Assembly (NCBI RefSeq): GCF_026965535.1
Contig: NZ_CP114039.1
Span: 7,378,001-7,442,000, forward strand
Length of the DNA: 64,000 nucleotides
DNA from: Corallococcus sp. NCRR
GTDB taxonomy: Bacteria > Myxococcota > Myxococcia > Myxococcales > Myxococcaceae
Reading direction: 5' to 3'
Shown here: in pieces, positions 55,688-64,000 of the stretch
How positions within the stretch are numbered: the stretch's first letter is position 1
Layout of the letters: each line of letters starts with the position of its first letter
The notes under the pieces: model-generated
Told to the model about the DNA's origin: nothing
The model's database searches: none
What the model saw: only the letters and a program-made list of their open reading frames with translations
Program-made: the position numbers and the translations under genes

Positions 55688-57283
55688 ATGAGTCCCCTCC
55701 CCGGTGGTCCGTTCGAACCCGTTCGCCAGGCGTCCAAGGACGATGCGTCCTCACCGGGCCCGGCTGCCGCGCGCACGCCGCGAGACGCGAACCAGCCTGC
55801 GCTCCCGGCCGACGAGGCCAGCATGTCCGCGCAGACTCGCCTGCAGGTCCTGCGGGAGATGATGTCCGAGGCGTTCCTGGCGCTCGACGCGCAGGGAACC
55901 ATCCATGAGCTCAACCACCGCGCCGCGTCGCTGCTGGGCCTGCCGTATGGCACCTGCCAGGGAATGACGCCGTGGGCGGCGCAGCCGATGCTGGCCGGTA
56001 CGACGTTGCACGAGCGGCTCCTGGACGCGCTCACCCTGCGCGAGCCCGCGCGCTTCCTGTCGGAGCTGCCGTCGGGCGTCTGGCTGGAGCTGTCGGTGCG
56101 GCCGGTGGGCGGCGAGACGTGGGTGCTGGCCACGGACATCACCCGCCGCCAGCGCGCGGAGACGGAGGTCACGCGCACCGAGGAGCGCTTCCGCCAGCTG
56201 GGCGAGCGGTTCCAGGTGGCGCTGGAGTCCGCGCAGATGGCGGTCTGGGAGACGAACCTCGTCACCGGGCAGGTGTTCCGCTCGGAGGGGCATGACCGGC
56301 TCTACGGCTACCCGCAGCCCCTGGCGGAGTGGACGCACGAGCAGTTCCTGGCGTCGCTGCATCCGGAGGACCGGCCGGAGGTGGAAGCGCAGGTGTCGGC
56401 CATCTTCCACAACGACGTGCTGTCGTACTCCTCCACCTTCCGCACGCACTGGCCGGACAACACGTGGCACTGGCTCATCAGCCGCTCGCGCGTCATCCGC
56501 GACGCGAACGGCAAGGTGATGGTGGTGCGCGGGGCCATCCTGGACATCACCGCGCTGAAGGAGACGGAGCAGGCGTTGCAGGAGGCGGTGCGCACGCGCG
56601 ACGACTTCCTGTCGGTGGCGAGCCACGAGCTGCGCACGCCGCTCACGTCGCTGCGTCTTCAAGTCGACCTGCTGCGGCGCATGTCCGAGTCCAGGGGCCA
56701 GGAGCCCGTGGGCTCCGAGAAGGTCCGGGTGCGGCTGGACGCGGCGGACCGGCAGCTCAAGCGGCTGGCGTCGCTGTTGGACAACCTGCTGGACGTGAGC
56801 CGCATCCGCACGGGCAAGCTGGACTTCGACCTGGCGAGCGGAGACCTGGCGCCGCTGGTGCAGGACCTGGTGGCGCGCTTCGGGGACGAGGCGAAGCAGG
56901 CCGGGGTGGAGCTGGACGTGCGCGTGGAGGGGCCGGCGCCGTGCCGGTTCGACCGGATCCGGATGGAGCAGGTGGTAAGCAACCTGCTCTCCAACGCGCT
57001 GAGGTACGGCCAGGGCACGCCGGTGCAGGTGGCGCTGCGCTGTCAGGGCGGATACCTGCGGCTGACGGTGCGTGACGGCGGCCCGGGAGTCCCCGTCGCG
57101 GAGCGCGAGCGCATCTTCCAGCGCTTCGCCCAGGTGCAGGGCTCCGCGCGCACGGGAGGCCTGGGGCTGGGGCTCTACATCGTGCAGCAGATCCTGGAAG
57201 CGCACGGCGGGCGCGTCTGGGTGGAGGACGCGCCCGGCGGCGGTGCCGCGTTCGTGGTGACGCTGCCGGTGGACGGCGCGTAG
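55688..57283 (+). CDS. PAS-containing sensor histidine kinase, orphan
   Basis: From the ATG at 55688 the product has 531 residues. PAS 1 spans about 50-155 and a PAS/PAC unit about 165-292 (FQVALESAQMAVWETNLVTG; HPEDRPEVEAQV; RGAILDITALKE). Then come HisKA with His313 (SVASHELRTPLTSL) and HATPase (EQVVSNLLSNALRYGQG, VRDGGPGV, GGLGLGLYIV). No membrane segment is present, so it probably senses an internal signal. The first 45 residues are Pro/Ala-rich and disordered; ATG 55823 is a possible later start. No response regulator gene is adjacent, so its partner is unknown. Confidence 0.92.
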   Translation: MSPLPGGPFEPVRQASKDDASSPGPAAARTPRDANQPALPADEASMSAQTRLQVLREMMSEAFLALDAQGTIHELNHRAASLLGLPYGTCQGMTPWAAQPMLAGTTLHERLLDALTLREPARFLSELPSGVWLELSVRPVGGETWVLATDITRRQRAETEVTRTEERFRQLGERFQVALESAQMAVWETNLVTGQVFRSEGHDRLYGYPQPLAEWTHEQFLASLHPEDRPEVEAQVSAIFHNDVLSYSSTFRTHWPDNTWHWLISRSRVIRDANGKVMVVRGAILDITALKETEQALQEAVRTRDDFLSVASHELRTPLTSLRLQVDLLRRMSESRGQEPVGSEKVRVRLDAADRQLKRLASLLDNLLDVSRIRTGKLDFDLASGDLAPLVQDLVARFGDEAKQAGVELDVRVEGPAPCRFDRIRMEQVVSNLLSNALRYGQGTPVQVALRCQGGYLRLTVRDGGPGVPVAERERIFQRFAQVQGSARTGGLGLGLYIVQQILEAHGGRVWVEDAPGGGAAFVVTLPVDGA

Positions 57284-57290
57284 GCGAGCT

Positions 57291-58568
57291 TCAGGGCACG
57301 AGCCACGTGCCTCCGCTCTCGGAAGGGAAGCCGAGGCGGAGGGACTTCGTCTCGCCCTGCTTCAGGTCCACGGGCACGCGCAGGACCGAGAACGCGCCGT
57401 CCTGGGGCTCGATGGCGAAGAGCGTGTAGCGCTTGTCCGGCAGATGGCTGAAGGAGAAGTCCTTCTGCCAGTACTCGTAGCCGGAGCTGTCCGGATCATC
57501 CGTCCGCCACACATCTGGAGCCGGATCGCAGATGAAGGCGGACATTTGAAGCTCCTTCAGGTCCGCGAATGTCTTCGGCATGCGTGCGTCGCCAGTAACA
57601 AGGAACGTCTCCAACCCATCCCGCACCTTCGGAAAGTGGACCTGGAGTTCCGCCCCACCGCTCCTCGAGACGAAGTCCCTGCGTTCGCGCTCTCGGGGTG
57701 AGAGGGAGACAGGCTGGGGAGAGAAGACAGGGGCCGTGGGGCGCGGCCACGAGTAGGACCAGCGCCGCTCCACTGGAAAGTGCACGAAGCAATCCCTGTC
57801 CGGTGGCACGCGGAGCACGTAGTGGCCGGCGTCATCCGTCGTGGTGCGGGTATCGAGCCCGGATCCGCACCGCGATTCCAACGTCACGCCCGCGAGCGGA
57901 ACACGCGCTCCATCCGTCACGAAGCCTTCGAGCGCCGCGTCGGGCTTCATCCGCAGGTCCAACCGACTCTCACGGGCCCCAAGCTCGTACAGGAGGGTCC
58001 CGCCCGTGTAGCGATTCAGCCGCAAGTACTGCGGGCGCCGGGGCACGTGATCCAACCGGAAGCGGCCCGCCTCGTCGGTGTGAGCCCCGAAGCGGGAGTT
58101 CCAAAGCTTGATGTCCACGTCGGCAGGGTCCACCAGTTCAATCCAGACCTTGGACACGGGTGTCACGCCATCGTCCTCGAGCAACCTGCCCAGCACGGAG
58201 CGCCCTGAGTCGAGTTGGATGTCCGGGACCTCCCGCTCCTCGTGTTCGCGAGCCTCGACACGCACGCGCGCGGAGGCCACGTACGCCCCGTCGACACGCA
58301 GCGAATAGGTGCGGGATGCGGTCGGCCCTCGGATGAAACGGCCTTCACGGTCGGACCTGCCCTGCCAGTCGACGTCGAAGTAGACCATGGGCTTCCCGTC
58401 AGGGCCGAGGATGCGTCCCACCAGCGTCCCAGGGGAGTGGAGCACCACGGGGCCGTCCTTCGCATCGGAAGGCGCGAGTTCCGCCTCGCCGACCCTGCTG
58501 TCCGGGAAGGACCTCGATCTCCACGGCACGACGCCACCAGCAACGCGAGGCCGCGGCGTAGGTGGCAC
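57291..58568 (-). pseudogene. C-terminal part of a broken carboxypeptidase-regulatory-like lipoprotein
   Basis: From about residue 24 (DSRVGEAELAPSDAKDG) this frame matches residues 361-754 of the intact paralogue next door: GRILGPDGKPMVYFDVDW with GRVVRPDGWPVGYFEVDG, then TDGARVPLAGVTLESRCGSG and FSHLPDKRYTLF with FSHLPLGHYTLF. The first 23 residues are an out-of-frame read of the preceding piece. It has no signal peptide and no credible start, so alone it would be unexported. The junction with the N-terminal piece lies near 58495. An assembly or sequencing error is possible, but about 80 residues are also missing. Confidence 0.7.
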
Positions 58569-59328
58569 TCACGCGGTAGCGCTGCGCTGGGAGCAGTTGG
58601 TGGACGGTTCCTTCAGGCGTCTTTTCGGACTGATGCCGGAGGCCCACCGGGCGGTCCAGGGCGGTGAGCCAGCTCTGGGAGTTGGGAATCAAGCGTCCCT
58701 TGGGGTCCACCACCCGCACAAGCAATGACGAGAGCCGTCCCATCACAACCGTGAGTTCCGGTTGGGGCGTGATGACCTTCAGCCGCTGCCAGCTCCACCC
58801 CTGCTTGTCGGAATAGAGCAGGCCTTCGCCGGCAGCCGCGCCCTCGATGTCGAACCGGCCGTCCTCGCCGCTGATGGCTTCCACATACGGCGCGGCGGCG
58901 TTGGACGATGCGAAGCGGAGCCGGACGCCCGACACGGGCTTCCCCTCCGCATCCACCACGCGTCCGACGAGCAGTGCCGAGCGCGCAAGGGTCAGGTCGA
59001 GCCGAGGCTCTGACTCCGGTGCGATCCGGATGTCCTCGCGGAAGGCCGTCACGTGGCCACGCGCCTGGACCTCCGTGCCATACCAACCCGGCTTCAGGAG
59101 AAGGCGTCCTGTTCCCTGGGCATCCGTCGAGCAGGGCAGCGCGTCGTGGGTGGGCGACTGATCCGCGCGCCAGACCTTCACCCGCGCGCCGGAGACAGGT
59201 TGCCCCTCCGGATCCACGACCCGGAACATCCACGACACTTCATTCGCCGGTCCGGGTGCTTCCAACTCCGGACGCGTGCCCGCGCAAGCGAGCACCACGG
59301 CAACGAGCCCCACCCAGCTCCATCGCAT
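58399..59328 (-). CDS. N-terminal part of the same broken lipoprotein
   Basis: The ATG at 59328 starts MRWSWVGLVAVVLAC, nearly identical to the start of the intact paralogue, with lipobox LAC (Cys15). Repeated carboxypeptidase-regulatory-like (CarboxypepD_reg) folds follow: FRVVDPEGQPVSGARVKVW, GRVVDAEGKPVSGVRLRF, VRVVDPKGRLIPNS. Homology stops at EIEVLPGQQ (about residue 279), after which the frame runs into 30 unrelated residues. The piece could still be made as a shortened lipoprotein. Together with the overlapping downstream frame it represents one damaged gene. Confidence 0.7.
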   Translation of the reverse strand: MRWSWVGLVAVVLACAGTRPELEAPGPANEVSWMFRVVDPEGQPVSGARVKVWRADQSPTHDALPCSTDAQGTGRLLLKPGWYGTEVQARGHVTAFREDIRIAPESEPRLDLTLARSALLVGRVVDAEGKPVSGVRLRFASSNAAAPYVEAISGEDGRFDIEGAAAGEGLLYSDKQGWSWQRLKVITPQPELTVVMGRLSSLLVRVVDPKGRLIPNSQSWLTALDRPVGLRHQSEKTPEGTVHQLLPAQRYRVSATYAAASRCWWRRAVEIEVLPGQQGRRGGTRAFRCEGRPRGAPLPWDAGGTHPRP

Positions 59329-59356
59329 GGCGCGAAGCATACGCGATGGACTCACG

Positions 59357-61621
59357 TCAGCGCGTGTACGGCCTTCCGCCGCCGAGACCGGGGCGCTCGG
59401 ACTGGACGACGTGCACTCCGGATCCGGTCAGCTCCACGGGCATGCGCAGGACCGCGTCCGCTCCATCCATCTCATCGCGGATGAAGAGCGTGTAGTGGCC
59501 CAGGGGAAGATGGCTGAAGTGGAAGACCGCCCCCAACATGAACGAGGGAGCGAAGCCGTCGTCATCGCCATCCGGATTGAAACCGGCCCGGATGAGCGCA
59601 TCCAATGATTCGGACGAGCGGGGCCACGGAACGTCGCCTGGCAGCAGGAACGCGGTGACGAACTCGCGAGATGCCTCGACGCTCACCTTCAGTGAGGCAG
59701 CGCCTTGACGAGGCACAGGGTCCAGCGCATGGCGCGAACCGGGCGTCAGCCGGAGCCGCGTCGGAGCGAAGGACACCGGAGGCGGCAGGAAGACATCCCT
59801 GACGTTCAGAGGGCTCACGACGGGATGCACGAAGCACTCGCGGTCTCCCGGGATGTTCACGGCGTAGTGGCCCGTCCAATCTGTTTCAGTGCTCGCCTCG
59901 AAGCCACCTTCGCAGCGGACCCTCAAGCCCACTCCCGCCAGCGGAACTTGCGCCCCATCCGTCACGGAGCCTTGCAGCTCCGCCCGGGGAACCAGCCGCA
60001 ACCGCACCGCCGACGCATCGGGTTCGAGCGTCTGGAGCACGGTCCCCCGTTCCTTCGCATCCACGCGCAGGAACAGGCGCCGGCCCGCCACATGCTCGAA
60101 GCGGAAGCGCCCGCCCGCGTCGGTCGTCACCGTGTGAGGCCGGCGCCTCGCCTTCGTCTCCAGGTCGAAGCCCTCCACGAGTTCGACCTCCTGCCCGGGC
60201 ACGCCCGTGCGACCGTCTCTCGCGAAGACGCGGCCCTGGACGGTGCGACCCTCGTCGAGCACGACGTCCGGAACCTGGAGCACCTCCCCAACCCGCCCCT
60301 GCGCACGCACGAGGGCGGGAGCGAATCCCAACACGTCGATGACCCACTGATAGGTCTGGGTCATCCACACATTCTGCACGTACTCGCTCCGCGGATTGTT
60401 CGGGGAGACGCCATCGACCTCGAAGTAACCCACGGGCCATCCATCCGGGCGCACGACACGGCCCTTCAGAGCACCGCTTTCGGGAGGAAACACCAGCGCC
60501 TCACCCGTCCCCGCCCCGAACGCGCCCTTCAACAGCCGCGTCGGCGACGGCTCGTCGGAGTTCCAGGCCACCATGAACGGACGCCCGAGCACACGTGAAA
60601 GAGCGAAGGAGCCATCCGGCTCCACGCGGGCTTCGCACCTTCCGCGCAGGCCCGGCGCGTCCTCGCCGCTCTCTCCCATCCAGGCCATCACCTTTCCACC
60701 GCCGAGCGCCCTTCCCTTGTCGTCCACGGCCCGCGCGCGCCAGGGTCCGAAGCCCTCGACTCCTTCGAAGCTCACCGTCGCTTCCACCTGCTGGCCCGGA
60801 AGCACCTGGACTTCAATGACACGTTCCCATCCACATCCCGCCGAAGGCTCGTACCGCCCCGAGACGTGGTAGCGGCCGGCGGGAAGGTTCAGGAACAGGA
60901 TGGCCTCGGGCACCTGAATCGGGCTCTTCGTGATCGGACGCTCGCCTTCCTCCGCGAGCGAGATCGACACGGAAGGCTCGGGCATTCGACGCAGTTGGGG
61001 ATCCAGCACCCGGACCCGCATCTTGCCGAGTCCCGCCATCACCACCGTCACCTCCGGTGCGGGAGCCGCGAGCTCCAACCGCGTCGGGCTCCAGCCCTTC
61101 TTCTCCGCACGAAGCTTCACGGTTCCGGCGGGAACGCCGTCGAACTGGAAGCGCCCCTCCGCGTCGCTCTCGGCCGGAGGGACGGACAGGGTCTCGTCCG
61201 AGAGGTTGAGCTCAAGCCGGGCCCCCGCGACGGGCCGTCCTTCCAGATCCACCACGCGCCCTGCGACGGGGGCGGCGCGCTCCAGCGTCACGTCCCAGCG
61301 CACCTCATCACCGAAGGGGACCCGCGCATCCGTGCGCGTCACGCTCACGAAGCCGCGCGCCTGCGCCTGGAGGACATACCAGCCCGGCATCACCTGAAGC
61401 CGCGCCGTGCCGGCCGCATCCGTGGTGCCCTCCCTGGCAACGGCCGACCCGCGATCCGCGCGACGCGCCACCAGGGACACACCCGGGATCGGCTGGTTCG
61501 CCGCATCCACGACGCGGACGCTCACCGCCACCTCTTCGAGCGGCCAACGCTTCACCACCGGGCGCGGCGCTTCCGCGCACGCGAGCACCACGGCCAAGAG
61601 CCCCACCCAGCTCCATCGCAT
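59357..61621 (-). CDS. Carboxypeptidase-regulatory-like repeat lipoprotein, intact, 754 aa
   Basis: The lipoprotein signal is MRWSWVGLLAVVLAC (Cys15). The mature protein is a string of prealbumin/CarboxypepD_reg beta-sandwich repeats: VRVVDAANQPIPGVSLVARR, GRVVDLEGRPVAGARLEL, MRVRVLDPQLRRMPEPSV, GRVVRPDGWPVGYFEV, GRVFARDGRTGVPGQEV and GSVTDGAQVPLAGVGLRV. Such repeats are structural or ligand-binding domains on the cell surface; no enzyme motif is seen. The broken copy follows 28 bases downstream, so a tandem duplication is evident. The function is unknown. Confidence 0.87.
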   Translation of the reverse strand: MRWSWVGLLAVVLACAEAPRPVVKRWPLEEVAVSVRVVDAANQPIPGVSLVARRADRGSAVAREGTTDAAGTARLQVMPGWYVLQAQARGFVSVTRTDARVPFGDEVRWDVTLERAAPVAGRVVDLEGRPVAGARLELNLSDETLSVPPAESDAEGRFQFDGVPAGTVKLRAEKKGWSPTRLELAAPAPEVTVVMAGLGKMRVRVLDPQLRRMPEPSVSISLAEEGERPITKSPIQVPEAILFLNLPAGRYHVSGRYEPSAGCGWERVIEVQVLPGQQVEATVSFEGVEGFGPWRARAVDDKGRALGGGKVMAWMGESGEDAPGLRGRCEARVEPDGSFALSRVLGRPFMVAWNSDEPSPTRLLKGAFGAGTGEALVFPPESGALKGRVVRPDGWPVGYFEVDGVSPNNPRSEYVQNVWMTQTYQWVIDVLGFAPALVRAQGRVGEVLQVPDVVLDEGRTVQGRVFARDGRTGVPGQEVELVEGFDLETKARRRPHTVTTDAGGRFRFEHVAGRRLFLRVDAKERGTVLQTLEPDASAVRLRLVPRAELQGSVTDGAQVPLAGVGLRVRCEGGFEASTETDWTGHYAVNIPGDRECFVHPVVSPLNVRDVFLPPPVSFAPTRLRLTPGSRHALDPVPRQGAASLKVSVEASREFVTAFLLPGDVPWPRSSESLDALIRAGFNPDGDDDGFAPSFMLGAVFHFSHLPLGHYTLFIRDEMDGADAVLRMPVELTGSGVHVVQSERPGLGGGRPYTR

Positions 61622-61663
61622 GCGCCCAAGCCTAACAGGCGCGCACGAACGCCAGACAGCCTC

Positions 61664-62476
61664 TCAGCCGAAGCGCTCGCGGAAGGTGCTCAGGTTCGGC
61701 CCCTTCCCGCCGCGCTCGTACACCGCGAACACCACGCGGCTGAACGCGCCCGCCATCGTGGACAGCCCTCTCGCGAAGGCCTCCGCCACGTCGTGCGGGT
61801 TGTTGCGGAACGCGCCGCAGCCCCAGGCTCCCAGGAGGATGGTGCGGTGCCCATGGTGCGCCGCCACCTGCAACACCTTGAGCGACCGCGCGAAGAGCAC
61901 ATCACGCACCTTCCGCGCGACCTCCGGGTCTTTCATTGGCAACTCGCGCGCGTTGGGCGCGGGCGCCGTCAGCACCGACACGGAGAACGGCCGCTCCAGC
62001 AGGTCGTGGTGCTCGTTGCGGAAGAACGGCACGTCCGGCGAATAGAGGAAGTGGTCCGTGTACAGCGGCGAGCGCAGCTTGCGGTTCACGTCGTAGTACT
62101 CCGGCCACTTCAACAGGCACGGGTACAGCGCCGAACACCGCGCCAGGTCTTCTTCCTGCGCCTTCGCGCCCGTGAGGAAGCCGCCGCCCGGGTTCACCGC
62201 CGACGCGAAGTTGAGCGCGAGCACCCGCTGCTCCCCCTCCTGCTCCACCAGCCGGCGCGCGGCGTCGCCCGTCTTCTCCGGCGTCACCTCGATGGTGAAG
62301 CCCGCCACCGGCGCGGGCCGCGTGAGGTGCTCGAAGTCCCCGGGGCGCACCAGCACGGTGCCTTCGACGGCGCGCGAAACCGCGTCGCGGATGGGCACCT
62401 CCCGCCCGGACAGCGGCACGTACGTGCCCTGCTCCAGGATGTGAAGGGTCTCGTCCGCGACGCGGTTCAACGACAT
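61664..62476 (-). CDS. Bacterial-type poly(ADP-ribose) glycohydrolase (TIGR02452)
   Basis: PARG-type macrodomain proteins cleave ADP-ribose chains. The 270-residue protein carries the signature GGG (97-99) and QEE (107-109) in NFASAVNPGGGFLTGAKAQEE, including the catalytic glutamates 108-109. Other family motifs are LARCSALYPCL, YSPDVPFFR and TILLGAWGCGAFRNNP. It has no signal peptide. The ATG at 62476 lies four bases after the stop of the lipoprotein gene upstream, so they may share a transcript. No ADP-ribosyltransferase gene is visible in the window, so its substrate source is unclear. Confidence 0.9.
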   Translation of the reverse strand: MSLNRVADETLHILEQGTYVPLSGREVPIRDAVSRAVEGTVLVRPGDFEHLTRPAPVAGFTIEVTPEKTGDAARRLVEQEGEQRVLALNFASAVNPGGGFLTGAKAQEEDLARCSALYPCLLKWPEYYDVNRKLRSPLYTDHFLYSPDVPFFRNEHHDLLERPFSVSVLTAPAPNARELPMKDPEVARKVRDVLFARSLKVLQVAAHHGHRTILLGAWGCGAFRNNPHDVAEAFARGLSTMAGAFSRVVFAVYERGGKGPNLSTFRERFG

Positions 62477-62480
62477 GGCG

Positions 62481-63308
62481 TCACTCGCAGCCGATGCGCT
62501 CGGGCGCCACCGCCAGGTCGTCGATCCACGTCTCCGACGCGGAGTCGCCCTTCGGGTGCACGAAGCCGTAGCCCACCCCGAAGTTGGTGAACGGCCGGAT
62601 GCCCACGTTCGGGAAGTCGAAGGCCAGCTTCCCATCCACCCACACCAGCGCGTGGCCGGTGGTGGCGGTGCTGTTGGCGCGCTCCACGCCCCACTCGATG
62701 CAGGTCCACTTGTTGGGCGACACCGTGACCTCCGTGCCCTCCTGGTGGTTCCAGCCCGTGCCCTTGATGCCGCTCCAGTCATCCAGCGCGAAGGCGCCGC
62801 TGTGCATCCCCTGGAGCTCGATGCCGCCGAAGTCCGTGTCCTTCGGGGAGAAGAGGATGAAGTACGTCCCCATCACGCCCTCGGGCGAGGCCCGGTTCAG
62901 GTACACGTACGCGCGCGTGTAGAGCTTCGTGCCGAACGCCGGGATGTCCCTGCGCAGGTGCGCGATGGCCTGCTGATCCCCCGGGCCCGTGTCCTCGTTG
63001 TAGCCCGGGTCCGTCTTCACGTGCACCGAGCCCTTGCCGGAGCGGGGGCGCGAGCTGTCGACGGCGATGGTGGCGTGGTGATCCTCGTCCGGCTGCTTCC
63101 AGCCGGTCTCCCCGTTCTCGAAGTCCTCACAGATGATGGCGGAGGCGGGGCACTCGCCGTTGCCCGTGCTGGTGCCGGCGTCGGTGTTCGTGCCCGCGTC
63201 CGTGCCCGAGTCCGGGGTGTTGTCCTTCTTGTCGTCGTCGCCGCAAGCCGACAGCGCGCCCACCGCGAGGGAAGCCATCATCAACGCCAGTGCCGAAGTC
63301 GAACGCAT
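62481..63308 (-). CDS. Lipoprotein with lectin/lyase-like beta-sandwich
   Basis: The signal peptide ends at LSAC (Cys22), followed by an Asp/Thr/Gly-rich linker (DDDKKDNTPDSGTDAGTNTD) typical of myxobacterial lipoproteins. The 200-residue domain starts at CPASAIICEDFENGETGW and has strands such as SGKGSVHVKTDP, LYTRAYVYLNRAS and GHALVWVDGKLAFDFPNV, like concanavalin A-like or Cip1-type carbohydrate-active proteins. Catalytic residues cannot be fixed. A cell-surface carbohydrate-binding role is plausible. The PARG gene follows four bases downstream. Confidence 0.8.
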   Translation of the reverse strand: MRSTSALALMMASLAVGALSACGDDDKKDNTPDSGTDAGTNTDAGTSTGNGECPASAIICEDFENGETGWKQPDEDHHATIAVDSSRPRSGKGSVHVKTDPGYNEDTGPGDQQAIAHLRRDIPAFGTKLYTRAYVYLNRASPEGVMGTYFILFSPKDTDFGGIELQGMHSGAFALDDWSGIKGTGWNHQEGTEVTVSPNKWTCIEWGVERANSTATTGHALVWVDGKLAFDFPNVGIRPFTNFGVGYGFVHPKGDSASETWIDDLAVAPERIGCE

Positions 63309-63672
63309 GAGTCCTTCCAGGAAGAGGCGTCGCGCCCTCGCGCTCCTGCCGCGGGGACGGGACGTGTCTCCGTCCTAACACGGCCCCCCGTCTCCCTTGG
63401 AATGGGGCCCGGTGGACCCTGGTGGCGGCGGCAGGCGGGCAAGCGGTGACGACACGCCCCGCGGGGCCATGCGGATGTCGCCCGTGGATGGATGCGCGCC
63501 CGGCGCGATCACAAGTGCTCACTAGCGGCGCACGACCCTGCCCGGCAGGTGCGCGTTGCCGTTCCGGCCCGTACTGCTTTCCATGTGAAGCGCCAGCGGC
63601 ACGGGCGTCACCCCCACGGGCGACAGGAGGGTGGGAGTGGGTGGGGGTTCCTGGCATCGGGGAGAGCGGGAG
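63309..63672. other. 364-base gene-free stretch, divergent promoters expected
   Basis: The region lies between the lipoprotein start and the cyclase start, which are divergent. Frames are open here in several directions, as usual at this GC content, but none has a plausible start with a ribosome site or protein-like composition. I see no clear -10/-35 pair or strong hairpin. Confidence 0.4.
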
Positions 63673-64000
63673 ATGGGAGAGGCCTTCCGAAGATTCACGG
63701 TCGTCGCGCCCCCGGCCGACGAAGGCGCCTCCGTATGTGCTCCGCCGCCCGCCCGGCACCTGCCGCCCACCGGCTCGGTGGCGCTCGTCTTCACCGACAT
63801 CCAGGGGTCCACGCGGCTGTGGGAGCGCTGTGGCCAGGCCATGCGCGACGCGCTGGAGCTGCATGATGGCGTGCTGCGCACGCTGCTGACGGGCACCGAC
63901 GGCTACGAGGTGAAGTCGCAGGGCGATGCCTTCATGGTCGCGTTCGCGTCTCCGGTGGAGGCGGCCCACTGGTGCCTGCGCGCGCAGGAGGCGCTGCTGC
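63673..64000 (+). CDS. Class III adenylate/guanylate cyclase, 3'-truncated by the window edge
   Basis: Translation from ATG 63673 (GGAG eight bases upstream) runs off the window after 109 residues. It contains VALVFTDIQGSTRLWE (metal-binding Asp) and, after about 35 residues, DGYEVKSQGDAFMVAF (second metal Asp), the hallmark of class III nucleotide cyclases. Proteins with this start (TDIxGST) in myxobacteria often continue into ATPase, TPR or kinase domains, which cannot be seen here. The N-terminal 38 residues are Pro/Ala-rich. Substrate (ATP or GTP) cannot be decided from this part. Confidence 0.85.
   Translation, partial: MGEAFRRFTVVAPPADEGASVCAPPPARHLPPTGSVALVFTDIQGSTRLWERCGQAMRDALELHDGVLRTLLTGTDGYEVKSQGDAFMVAFASPVEAAHWCLRAQEALL

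Noticed and set aside
55711-55735. GTTCGAAC motif resembling a tRNA T-loop
   Set aside because: It lies inside the histidine kinase reading frame, and no cloverleaf can be drawn around it.

Overview
This window is high-GC chromosomal DNA from a myxobacterium, most likely Myxococcaceae (Myxococcus or Corallococcus type). The strongest evidence is a complete frz chemosensory locus in its known order (frzA-frzB-frzCD-frzE-frzG-frzF, with frzZ divergent). A block with alanine dehydrogenase, an ECF sigma factor, a zinc anti-sigma and frzS follows it. Residues described for M. xanthus fall at the expected positions: His49 of FrzE, Asp52 and Asp220 of FrzZ. Many exported lipoproteins, two large RHS proteins and GC-rich third codon positions fit the same assignment. 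Genus and species cannot be fixed by eye.

Layout. 0-6.6 kb: two tandem paralogous RHS/YD-repeat proteins, the first cut by the window edge. 6.6-11.3 kb: a leftward run with a DUF4177-like protein, an RDD membrane protein and a double ATP-grasp protein, plus hemB and a small coiled-coil protein. 11.6-14.5 kb: a three-gene ABC transporter cassette. 14.5-18.9 kb: leftward genes for an outer-membrane-type protein, a TrmN6-like methyltransferase, a DUF1015-like protein and a proline-rich membrane protein. 19-20.8 kb: a class II photolyase and a PHA-granule-type protein. 20.8-29.3 kb: the frz locus. 29.3-31.3 kb: a TPR lipoprotein and a radical SAM protein. 31.5-36.4 kb: ald, ECF sigma, anti-sigma, frzS. 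36.5-40.9 kb: a tight leftward cluster of two lipoproteins, birA, coaX and a repeat protein. 41-43.3 kb: a HARE-HTH protein with a degenerate Mrr-like domain. 43.4-48.2 kb: a beta-propeller protein, a membrane-anchored protein, a hydrolase-fold protein that lost its nucleophile, and uridine kinase. 48.3-51.3 kb: a DUF692-type multinuclear-iron protein with an extra C-terminal half, an HxlR regulator and a divergent SDR oxidoreductase. 51.5-57.3 kb: a ferritin-like lipoprotein, a Cys-containing protein, a GNAT acetyltransferase, an exported protein and an orphan histidine kinase. 57.3-61.6 kb: two paralogous carboxypeptidase-regulatory-like lipoprotein genes, one intact and one broken. 61.7-64 kb: a PARG-type ADP-ribose glycohydrolase, a lipoprotein and the start of a class III nucleotide cyclase.

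How the genes work together. The frz genes encode a receptor, CheW adaptors, a CheA-CheY hybrid, a methyltransferase, a methylesterase and the FrzZ output, which set reversal frequency in gliding cells; FrzS is a social-motility protein. Most other genes are housekeeping or poorly characterised envelope functions. Points that stand out are the DUF692 fusion beside an HxlR/SDR pair with two operator-like palindromes, the HARE/Mrr-like protein, the double ATP-grasp protein, the tandem RHS proteins with a shared hydrophobic C-terminal module, and the broken paralogue at 57.3-59.3 kb. I see no rRNA, tRNA, CRISPR array, insertion sequence or phage module.
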